NCBI RefSeq assembly: GCF_013294025.1
Contig: NZ_JABSNL010000008.1
Coordinates: 55,460-119,459 of the forward strand
Reading direction: 5' to 3'
Origin: Flavobacterium aeripolare
GTDB taxonomy: Bacteria > Bacteroidota > Bacteroidia > Flavobacteriales > Flavobacteriaceae
DNA: 64,000 bases
In this document: in pieces, positions 45,259 to 52,234 of the stretch
Layout: each line of letters starts with the position of its first letter
How positions within the stretch are numbered: the first letter of the stretch is position 1
Translations under genes and position numbers: made by a program
The notes under the pieces: model-generated
What the model was told of the DNA's origin: nothing
Database searches by the model: none
The model's input: only the letters and a program-made list of their open reading frames with translations

Positions 45259-46689
45259 ATGAAAAAATACGACCTTATAATTATTGGAGCAGGATCTGGA
45301 GGATTAAGCGTAGGAGGATTTATGGTAAAGCTAGGCTTTAAAGTACTAATGATTTCAAAAACCGCACATGAAATAGGCGGCGATTGCTTGAATGATGGCT
45401 GTATACCTAGCAAGGCATTGATTCACGCTGCAGCAGTAGTTCATAATGCCAGAGCGGCCAGCAAATTTGGCTTAGAATTATCTCCTGAGGTAGATATAAA
45501 AAAAGTAATGCACTACATTTTTGAAGGGCAAGAAGTGATTCGTGCGCATGAAAATAAAGAGTATTTTGAGAAGGAAGGATTTGACATCGCAATAGGAGAA
45601 GCTAAATTTACAGCCGCCAATCAAGTGAGTGTAGCAAATGAAACGTACCAAGCAAAAAAAATAGTACTAGCGACTGGATCCCGACCTAGAAAATTTACGG
45701 CTCCCGGCGTAGAGAAGGTGACATATTACGATAATCGCAGTATTTTTAAGATAGACGAACTGCCTAAGAAGCTTTTAATTTTAGGTGCTGGCCCTATAGG
45801 TATAGAGATGGCACAGGCTTTTCAAAGATTAGGATCAAAGGTTACCGTTGTACAGCACAGCAATACCATTCTTTCACATGATGACAAAGAGCTTACGGTA
45901 ATTTTACAAAAGAGATTAGAAGATGCTGGAATAAAAATATTATTTGACACTACCATTAGCCATTTTGAATCGGCAAATACTGCTGTATTAAAAACAAAGG
46001 AAGGAATAGAAATGACTCTTGAAATAGACGCTCTCTTTGTTTCCATAGGACGCCAACTCAACATTGAAGGACTAGACTTAGAAAAGGCTAACATTAAAGT
46101 TGAAAAAGAACGTATCGTAGTCAATGACTATTTACAAACAACTAATAAAAATATACTGCTATGTGGTGATATTGCTGGCAACCTACAATTTTCACATGCC
46201 GCAGAGCAACATGGACGCTTGATATTGAATAATCTGATTTCGCCACTCAAGAAAAAACTAAACAACAAACACCTGTCATGGGTCACATTTACAGATCCTG
46301 AACTAGCAACCTTTGGTTTGAACGAGAAACAATTAAAAGAGCAAAATATCACTTTTGAAAAAATAGTTCAAGACTTTGCAAATGATGATCGTGCTATAGT
46401 AGACGATTACCGTTACGGAAAATTAATTCTCTATGTATCAAAAGGGTTTTGGTTTCAAAAACAACGTATCTTAGGTGGAAGCATGGTCGCTCCCAAGGCG
46501 GGTGAATTAATTCAGGAATTGCTGTTAGCAAATGTATCCGGAATGTCAATCAATACAATCGCCGGAAAGGTTTACCCTTACCCTGTAGCATCAAGGATCA
46601 ACCAGAAAGCGATAGGACAATTAAAGATGAAATTAATTACTGATCAAAGTAAAAAGTTAATCCACCTAGCATTTAAAATGTTTAGCTAG
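45259..46689 (+). CDS. FAD-dependent disulfide oxidoreductase (mercuric reductase/dihydrolipoyl dehydrogenase-like)
   Basis: A 476-residue flavoenzyme. FAD site GAGSGGLSVGGF, redox-active cysteines Cys43 and Cys48 in GGDCLNDGCIPS, NAD(P) site GAGPIGIEMAQAF, second FAD site LLCGDIAGN and the C-terminal YPYPVASRINQKA. It lacks an N-terminal HMA domain and the vicinal C-terminal cysteines of MerA, so it is not a classical mercuric reductase. In this cluster it could reduce a thiol, lipoyl or metalloid substrate. It begins after a strong terminator, so it has its own promoter. Confidence 0.9.
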   Translation: MKKYDLIIIGAGSGGLSVGGFMVKLGFKVLMISKTAHEIGGDCLNDGCIPSKALIHAAAVVHNARAASKFGLELSPEVDIKKVMHYIFEGQEVIRAHENKEYFEKEGFDIAIGEAKFTAANQVSVANETYQAKKIVLATGSRPRKFTAPGVEKVTYYDNRSIFKIDELPKKLLILGAGPIGIEMAQAFQRLGSKVTVVQHSNTILSHDDKELTVILQKRLEDAGIKILFDTTISHFESANTAVLKTKEGIEMTLEIDALFVSIGRQLNIEGLDLEKANIKVEKERIVVNDYLQTTNKNILLCGDIAGNLQFSHAAEQHGRLILNNLISPLKKKLNNKHLSWVTFTDPELATFGLNEKQLKEQNITFEKIVQDFANDDRAIVDDYRYGKLILYVSKGFWFQKQRILGGSMVAPKAGELIQELLLANVSGMSINTIAGKVYPYPVASRINQKAIGQLKMKLITDQSKKLIHLAFKMFS

Positions 46690-46875
46690 GAGCTGCAGCC
46701 TCGTCAGTTTTAGGAAAATTTAAAGATAATGTCTTAAAATAAAATCTTAAATTTCGAAAAATGAATATTCGAATAGAAAAATCGAGCTGCAATTACTGAC
46801 TGTATGGATTCAATTTTTCGAAAATATAATAGTTTAGTTGTTAATAGTAAGCTAAACGACAAAGCATTTTCCCCT

Positions 46876-47955
46876 ATGAAAAAAAACATAACTATATTTT
46901 GTACGCTACTAGTATTATTGGTCATTGGCTATTTTTTTATCGCAAATCAAAAGAAACGCATGGTAACAGATAACGTGAAAGCTAATCTGGCTATGAATGA
47001 TCTTGAAGGACCTACGCGGCTTAGTCTCCCCATGGAATATAAAGGAATGAATCTTGTTGCGCCTATCAATACTTTAAACAAAAGTACCTTAGAGGATTTA
47101 CTAAAAAATAATGTCAATGCAGTATCTATTATTCCCTATGCTTATGTTGATATGGATGCGGCTACGGTGAACTACAATAATAAAAGACAATGGTGGGGCG
47201 AACGCACAGAAGGTATAATCACCAGCGCAAAAATGGCGCATAGTCACAATATGACGGTAATGCTAAAACCACATTTATGGGTAAATCACAACTTTTATAC
47301 TGGAAATTTAAACTTTGATACAGAGGAGCAGTGGCAACGCTGGGAAAGTCAGTATGAAGACTATATAATGAATTTTGCTAAACTAGCGCAACAAGAAAAT
47401 ATCGAACTTTTTTGTTTTGCCACAGAGCTAGGAAATTCGGTAGCTAAGCGACCTCAATACTGGAAGCAATTGATCGCAAAGATAAAAAAGGTATACAAAG
47501 GAAAATTGACCTATGCCGCTAATTGGGATGATTACGACAAGGTTCCGTTTTGGGACGAACTAGATTACATAGGTGTTGATGCCTATTTTCCGTTGTCTAA
47601 TGAGCAGAATCCTTCTTTAAAAACGGTAAAAAATGGATGGGCAAAACACCTAGATAAAATGCGATTGGTGCAAAAGAAATTTGGTAAAAAAGTAATGTTC
47701 TCTGAGTACGGTTACCGCAATACTGACTTTGCTGCAGAAGCACCATGGACCGAAAATAAAAATGATATAAACAATGAAGCGCAAGCTATTGCATACGAAG
47801 CATTATATCAAACAATGACAAAAGAGCCCTGGTTTGTAGGTGGATTTGCTTGGAAATGGTATGCTGATGATTACCATAAAAAACCTAAGAATAAAGTAGA
47901 CTACACGCCGCAAGATAAACCTGCATTAGCAGTGATTAAAAAATGGTACAACTAA
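46876..47955 (+). CDS. Membrane-anchored GH113-like glycosidase
   Basis: A 359-residue protein (start at 46876) with an N-terminal membrane anchor (IFCTLLVLLVIGYFFIA). The body is a TIM-barrel of GH113 type: LKPHLWVNHN, LFCFATELGN (acid/base Glu), YIGVDAYFPLS and MFSEYGYRN (nucleophile Glu). Known GH113 enzymes are beta-mannanases. ATG 46804 would add 24 mostly polar residues before the anchor and is less likely. The HAD gene follows after 14 bases. Confidence 0.85.
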   Translation: MKKNITIFCTLLVLLVIGYFFIANQKKRMVTDNVKANLAMNDLEGPTRLSLPMEYKGMNLVAPINTLNKSTLEDLLKNNVNAVSIIPYAYVDMDAATVNYNNKRQWWGERTEGIITSAKMAHSHNMTVMLKPHLWVNHNFYTGNLNFDTEEQWQRWESQYEDYIMNFAKLAQQENIELFCFATELGNSVAKRPQYWKQLIAKIKKVYKGKLTYAANWDDYDKVPFWDELDYIGVDAYFPLSNEQNPSLKTVKNGWAKHLDKMRLVQKKFGKKVMFSEYGYRNTDFAAEAPWTENKNDINNEAQAIAYEALYQTMTKEPWFVGGFAWKWYADDYHKKPKNKVDYTPQDKPALAVIKKWYN

Positions 47956-47969
47956 TAAATTAAATAAGC

Positions 47970-48656
47970 ATGAGCACAATAAAAAATAAACCGGTAATAG
48001 TTTTTGACGTCAATGAAACTTTACTAGATATGACACCTCTTAAAAAATCAGTCAATGAATTATTAGGTGAAGAGCAAGGATTTAAAATATGGTTTGGTAT
48101 GTTATTGCATTACTCGACTGTTTCAAATAGTATTGAAGAGTACAATGATTTTACTACTATCGCCACAGCAACATTAAAAATGGCTGCAGTATCTATGAAT
48201 AAAAAGGTATCTGAGGATCAAGTAAAAGAAACTTTGTCATTAATTAAGACCTTGCAGAGCTACCCTGATGTAGCTAAAGGTTTAACCGTCTTGAAGGAAA
48301 ATGGTTTTAGACTAATTACCCTTACTAATTCTCCTGATGGCGCGCTACAAGCACAATTAGAAAACTCAAAATTAACGCATTTCTTTGAGCAAGCGTTAAG
48401 CATCGATTCCTTAGGGAAATACAAGCCTGCTCCTGAAACATACCAATGGGCAGCAAAACAACTTAAAGTTAAACCAGAAGAAATGCTACTCGTAGCGGCT
48501 CACGGTTGGGATATTGCTGGTGCTACACACGCTGGTCTAGCCACTGGTTTTATCGAGCGTGAAGGGCAGTCACTTTATAGCTTATCAAAAGACCCTAATT
48601 TTATAGCTGAAGATATTTTAAAAATGGCTGAAAAATTAGTAGCTGCTTATCAATAA
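47970..48656 (+). CDS. HAD superfamily hydrolase, haloacid dehalogenase type II-like
   Basis: A 228-residue HAD enzyme. Nucleophile Asp13 is in VFDVNETLLDM, followed by LTNSPDGAL (motif II), KYKPAPETY (motif III Lys) and VAAHGWDIAGA (motif IV). The Asn after Asp-Val in motif I is typical of 2-haloacid dehalogenases; the family also holds phosphatases. The VAAH-x-WD motif matches haloacid dehalogenase. It ends the plus-strand cluster, and a terminator follows. Confidence 0.88.
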   Translation: MSTIKNKPVIVFDVNETLLDMTPLKKSVNELLGEEQGFKIWFGMLLHYSTVSNSIEEYNDFTTIATATLKMAAVSMNKKVSEDQVKETLSLIKTLQSYPDVAKGLTVLKENGFRLITLTNSPDGALQAQLENSKLTHFFEQALSIDSLGKYKPAPETYQWAAKQLKVKPEEMLLVAAHGWDIAGATHAGLATGFIEREGQSLYSLSKDPNFIAEDILKMAEKLVAAYQ

Positions 48657-48680
48657 TTGCGCTACACTAAAAACCCAAAA

Positions 48681-48717
48681 GGGCGTTTGTTTCACTGAAA
48701 CAAGCGCCCTTTTTTTG
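48681..48717 (+). terminator. Terminator between the HAD gene and msrB
   Basis: GGGCGTTTGTTTC (48681-48693), loop ACT, GAAACAAGCGCCC (48697-48709) with one G-T pair, then seven T. AAAA on the left makes it usable for the converging msrB transcript also. Confidence 0.9.
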
Positions 48718-48741
48718 AACAAAACAATTAACCAAATCTAA

Positions 48742-49299
48742 CTACTTGGACTCCTGGAACAACATTGCTCCTGAGTTCATGCAATATCTTAATCCTGTAG
48801 GCTTAGGTCCGTCATCAAATAAATGTCCTATGTGGCCTTCACAACGTGCGCAAACAATTTCTCCGCGCACCATTCCTAGACTTTTATCTACTACTTCTTT
48901 AACACGATCTTTATTTATTACATCAAAAAAACTTGGCCATCCCGTACCCGAGTTAAACTTAGCTTCAGAGGAGAATAAAGGTAGTTTACACGCAGCGCAA
49001 AAGTAATGTCCTTTTTTATGATTCTCATTAAATTCATTTTGAAAAGGACGCTCTGTTCCTTTCTTGCGCAAAATGTAATATTGATTATCTGTAAGTTCTT
49101 TTTTCCACTCAGCATCGGTTTTTTCAACCTTCTTCAATGAAGTGTCATTTAATGATAAGCCCGCTTGTTGTACTGCTGTATTAGCATCATTCGAAGCTAT
49201 TTCTGTACTTGAAGTTGCTTGGCTGTTTTTGGCTTGCATACACGCCATAAAACCAAAAGCTACTAATGCAATCGCTGCAATTTTTGTATATTTTTTCAT
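48742..49299 (-). CDS. msrB: Peptide-methionine (R)-S-oxide reductase, lipoprotein form
   Basis: A 185-residue MsrB. Lipobox GFMAC gives Cys20 as the anchor. The MsrB domain (about 55-180) has zinc pairs CAAC and CARC, and the catalytic RYCMNSGAM. The enzyme reduces methionine-R-sulfoxide in exported proteins; as a lipoprotein it works in the periplasm. msrA lies six bases upstream, and both carry lipoprotein signals, so together they repair both sulfoxide isomers in the envelope. Confidence 0.95.
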   Translation of the reverse strand: MKKYTKIAAIALVAFGFMACMQAKNSQATSSTEIASNDANTAVQQAGLSLNDTSLKKVEKTDAEWKKELTDNQYYILRKKGTERPFQNEFNENHKKGHYFCAACKLPLFSSEAKFNSGTGWPSFFDVINKDRVKEVVDKSLGMVRGEIVCARCEGHIGHLFDDGPKPTGLRYCMNSGAMLFQESK

Positions 49300-49305
49300 A
49301 ACAAT

Positions 49306-49938
49306 TTAAGAATTAGGTTTCAAAGCACCTTTATAGGTCTTTTTAAATTTATTGTATCTAGGAACCGAAACTGATTTTACATACGGTTGATTAGGATTAT
49401 GCTTTACATAGTCTTGATGGTAAGCCTCTGCTTTGTAAAATTCAGAAACTGGTTTTACCTCAGTAACAATAGGGTTTGCAAAAACCTTCTTAGCAGTAAG
49501 GTCTTTGATTTTATCTTCTATAATTTTTTTCTCAGCCGCATTGCTGTAAAAAGCAATTGAACGGTAAGACGATCCACGATCTGGTCCTTGCTGGTTAGGA
49601 GTTGTAGGATCTTGAGATGCAAAAAACACATCTACTAACTGGCGATAAGAAACTTTTTTTGGATCATAGAAAACAGCCACTGATTCAGCATGACCTGTAG
49701 TATTTGAACCTACTTTTTCATACGAAGGGTTTTTTAAAGCTCCTCCACTGTATCCTGAAACAGCCTCATCTACTCCTACTACTGCCTCAAAAACATGCTC
49801 GCTGCACCAGAAGCAACCTTCTGCAAATACTGCAACAGCTTTTCCTGACTTAGGTGTTAACGATAATTTTTCGGTTTGTGCTTTACAACTTAACATTGTA
49901 AACATCACTAAGGCAATGCCTGCTATCTTCATTTTCAT
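49306..49938 (-). CDS. msrA: Peptide-methionine (S)-S-oxide reductase, lipoprotein form
   Basis: A 210-residue MsrA. Lipobox MLSC gives Cys18 as anchor. The active-site GCFWCSEHVFE has catalytic Cys42, and YHQDY near the C-terminus is conserved. Only six bases separate it from msrB downstream. Normal MsrA length plus the signal. It reduces methionine-S-sulfoxide in envelope proteins, probably with a periplasmic thioredoxin-like donor not seen here. Confidence 0.95.
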   Translation of the reverse strand: MKMKIAGIALVMFTMLSCKAQTEKLSLTPKSGKAVAVFAEGCFWCSEHVFEAVVGVDEAVSGYSGGALKNPSYEKVGSNTTGHAESVAVFYDPKKVSYRQLVDVFFASQDPTTPNQQGPDRGSSYRSIAFYSNAAEKKIIEDKIKDLTAKKVFANPIVTEVKPVSEFYKAEAYHQDYVKHNPNQPYVKSVSVPRYNKFKKTYKGALKPNS

Positions 49939-50087
49939 ATCCGTTTTCTTTAAAATTATAAATTACTAATAATCAGTTCAGTAAACACAAATCACACTAC
50001 CTACTTGATTATCCTTTTCTTCTTGTATTGTTCTGTAATATACGACCGATTTTTCAAGACGGTTTTACAACAACTCCTAAAATTTTG

Positions 50088-51050
50088 TTAGTTTTTGACA
50101 CTCATAGTTTCCAGTATCTTTTCTTCAAAGCCTTGCAAAGCACGAATTGCATAATCTACCTTTCTTTTGGTTTTGTACTTATAAGAAACTTCTAGAAAAT
50201 TCTTATAAGGCGTATCTGGTTGTACTTCTAGCGCATCATTTTTTCTATAATTGACTTTAATGGGAATGTCCTTATAGTAAGTAAAATATTCTGGATGTGT
50301 GATTACACCTAGTGTCGAACAGTCAAAAGGAATGAATCCCCTTACTCCAAAATATTTTTCGTTTTTATCCATCCACGGTTGAACAACATCATACAACCAC
50401 TTATCAGCTTCTAGTGACTGGTCTAATGAAGCCAAATCAATGTTACCAATATGTGTGTAAGAACTAGGTTCATATCCTGCAAATACTAACGGAATAGACG
50501 AATTAAGCACGACATCCATAGATTTATAATCCAGTTCGTAGTTGTAATCAAAAACATTCAATTTTCCGTTTCCAGGATTGAATGGCAATCCCTCTGTTCT
50601 TGCAGCACAAATAGAAATTTTTTCGATTTGAGGTATAATATCAGGATGGTTTTGAATTAAAGTGGCAATATTTGTCATTGGTCCCAATGCCAATATTGTC
50701 AGTTTTTCTTTTTTCAAAGCTTGGTACAAGGCGCGTGTACCATCGTTTTCTACTCCTAAATCATCTGCATTAGGCGAGCCTTTATATACAGGAATTGCTG
50801 CTCCTTTATTGTGCCAACCTAAAATCTTGTTTATAATAGGAAAGCTATAATCAACATAGGTGATTGAACTAATTCCTACGATTTCGATTTGGGGTTGTTT
50901 CAAAGCCATAATTAATGTGAAACCATCATCAACTTCGCGAGCACTTTTATCAGGCATCCCGATCATAATATCTGTGTCAAACCACACTTTTTTCTGAGCT
51001 TGTACTGCCGCCGAAAGTAATAGTGCTAGTGCAATAATTTTAATTTTCAT
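50088..51050 (-). CDS. Exported nucleoside hydrolase
   Basis: A 320-residue protein with a signal peptide (MKIKIIALALLLSAAVQA/QK). The nucleoside hydrolase metal site begins FDTDIMIG, and REVDDGF brings the second Asp pair, with a short insert between them compared with the classical DTDxGxDD. ALGPMTNIATLI is the typical later motif. It splits nucleosides to base and ribose; the export signal places it in the periplasm. Its start is 10 bases after the stop of the kinase-like gene. Confidence 0.88.
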   Translation of the reverse strand: MKIKIIALALLLSAAVQAQKKVWFDTDIMIGMPDKSAREVDDGFTLIMALKQPQIEIVGISSITYVDYSFPIINKILGWHNKGAAIPVYKGSPNADDLGVENDGTRALYQALKKEKLTILALGPMTNIATLIQNHPDIIPQIEKISICAARTEGLPFNPGNGKLNVFDYNYELDYKSMDVVLNSSIPLVFAGYEPSSYTHIGNIDLASLDQSLEADKWLYDVVQPWMDKNEKYFGVRGFIPFDCSTLGVITHPEYFTYYKDIPIKVNYRKNDALEVQPDTPYKNFLEVSYKYKTKRKVDYAIRALQGFEEKILETMSVKN

Positions 51051-51060
51051 AGTCGTCGTT

Positions 51061-52050
51061 TTATTCTGTAATTAATTTTTGAGCAAATGCAAGTAGCGCT
51101 ACTTTAGTATTTAAATCCATTTTTAGAGGTAGTTGTGCAAGACCTATCAACCTTCTCATTATTTCTGTTCCTATAAAACCATTTAATATGGTGAAATTTA
51201 AATCATCAAACGATTTGTAATGCTCCTTAATAAAAGCCACCGTACTAGCGTCTTGTTGCGTTAAATATAAATGAGCAATAAAAACACCCAAATCAAATTC
51301 ACGCATGCCATAAAAACAGAATTCAGGATCGATAATTTTAATTCCTGCATCTGTTTTTAACCAACTCCCTGGATAAAAATCACCGTGTAATAAATACTTT
51401 CCATTCGATAAATAAAGCGTACCTAGCTCCGAAATCTTTTCTTTAAGTTCTTTATTTTGTTTGAACGGCATCGCTAAAGCCTGCAATCCTTCTTGAACAA
51501 CATCTAAATTAAAACCATTGTCTTCCTTAAAAGGATATTCAAACACATGTTCGTAATTCAGCGCGCGCATTGCTTTGTTAGAAAGCTCCTCATCAGTCAC
51601 CGTTTTTTCAAAATCAGTATGCAGCCCATTCAAGTACACCACTAATTCTAACAATTCTCCTTCACTTATTTTTTGGTCTAAACCATATAAAACAGCATAA
51701 TCATTTGTCTTACCTAGATCTTCTAGCGCTATTAAATTATTAACAACATCCGTGCCCATTAATACAGGCATTGCATCTTGCACTTTTTTAGAAGTCGCAA
51801 TTTTGTTATAAAAAGCACCCTCTGTAATAGCACGCTCAGCAGGAGCCGCCACTTGAGGATATTTCTCAACATAATCGCGAGATTGTTTTACAATAAAAGA
51901 ACGCGTTTCGGTTTCTACACGTAAAACACAATTCATGTTGCCTTCTCCCGGTTTACTTAATGAAACGATGGTCTCATCTTCTTGCAACCACTGTTGTTGT
52001 CTTAAATATACAGCCAATTCTTCTGGCTCATTTGCATTTAGTATAAACAT
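51061..52050 (-). CDS. Aminoglycoside/methylthioribose kinase-like phosphotransferase
   Basis: A 329-residue kinase of the APH superfamily. The catalytic loop LLHGDFYPGSW and the metal Asp in IKIIDPEFCFYGMREFDLG resemble 5-methylthioribose kinase (HGDxHxGS ... IDPEFAFYGPxxFD). It should phosphorylate a sugar such as methylthioribose or a related 5-substituted ribose in the cytosol. I choose ATG at 52050; an upstream ATG at 52116 would translate half of a structured RNA element and give a proline/tryptophan-rich extension. The next gene is a nucleoside hydrolase. Confidence 0.83.
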   Translation of the reverse strand: MFILNANEPEELAVYLRQQQWLQEDETIVSLSKPGEGNMNCVLRVETETRSFIVKQSRDYVEKYPQVAAPAERAITEGAFYNKIATSKKVQDAMPVLMGTDVVNNLIALEDLGKTNDYAVLYGLDQKISEGELLELVVYLNGLHTDFEKTVTDEELSNKAMRALNYEHVFEYPFKEDNGFNLDVVQEGLQALAMPFKQNKELKEKISELGTLYLSNGKYLLHGDFYPGSWLKTDAGIKIIDPEFCFYGMREFDLGVFIAHLYLTQQDASTVAFIKEHYKSFDDLNFTILNGFIGTEIMRRLIGLAQLPLKMDLNTKVALLAFAQKLITE

Positions 52051-52068
52051 AGATTCTTTTTTATTTGG

Positions 52069-52182
52069 GCGTTCCCACCAAAAAAAGGTGGGCGGGCTAT
52101 TCGCTGTATTCCCCATGTAAAACTACGGCTAGTAAAAAGCCTTGTTTTATTAATGGCAAGATGCCGCTACTATCCCTAACGC
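52069..52182 (-). ncRNA. Candidate structured RNA element, copy 2 (three-way junction)
   Basis: Read on the minus strand, the outer stem is GCGTT (52182-52178)/AACGC (52073-52069). Hairpin 1 has the same block GGGATAGTAGCGGCATC and the same tail ATACAGCGAATAGCCCG as copy 1 at 27057-27159, with an unrelated inner stem containing AAAAC/GTTTT and GGCT/AGCC. Hairpin 2 is CCCACC/GGTGGG. In copy 1 the outer stem is GCGTA/TACGC and hairpin 2 is CCGTACT/AGTACGG, so both stems change while pairing is kept. It ends 18 bases before the kinase-like ATG and would be in its leader. Confidence 0.7.
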
Positions 52183-52191
52183 AACTTTAAA

Positions 52192-52223
52192 AATCCTGCA
52201 AGACGATTATGCCCTGCAGGATT
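52192..52223 (-). terminator. Terminator of the TonB receptor gene
   Basis: AATCCTGCA (52192-52200) and TGCAGGATT (52215-52223) pair over a 14-base loop. On the minus strand the stem is followed by TTTTTAAAG, 12 bases after the receptor stop. Confidence 0.7.
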
Positions 52224-52234
52224 GTATTATTATA

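Noticed and set aside
45259..46689. Mercuric reductase (merA)
   Set aside because: The C-terminal cysteine pair and the N-terminal HMA domain of MerA are missing, and no mer genes are nearby.
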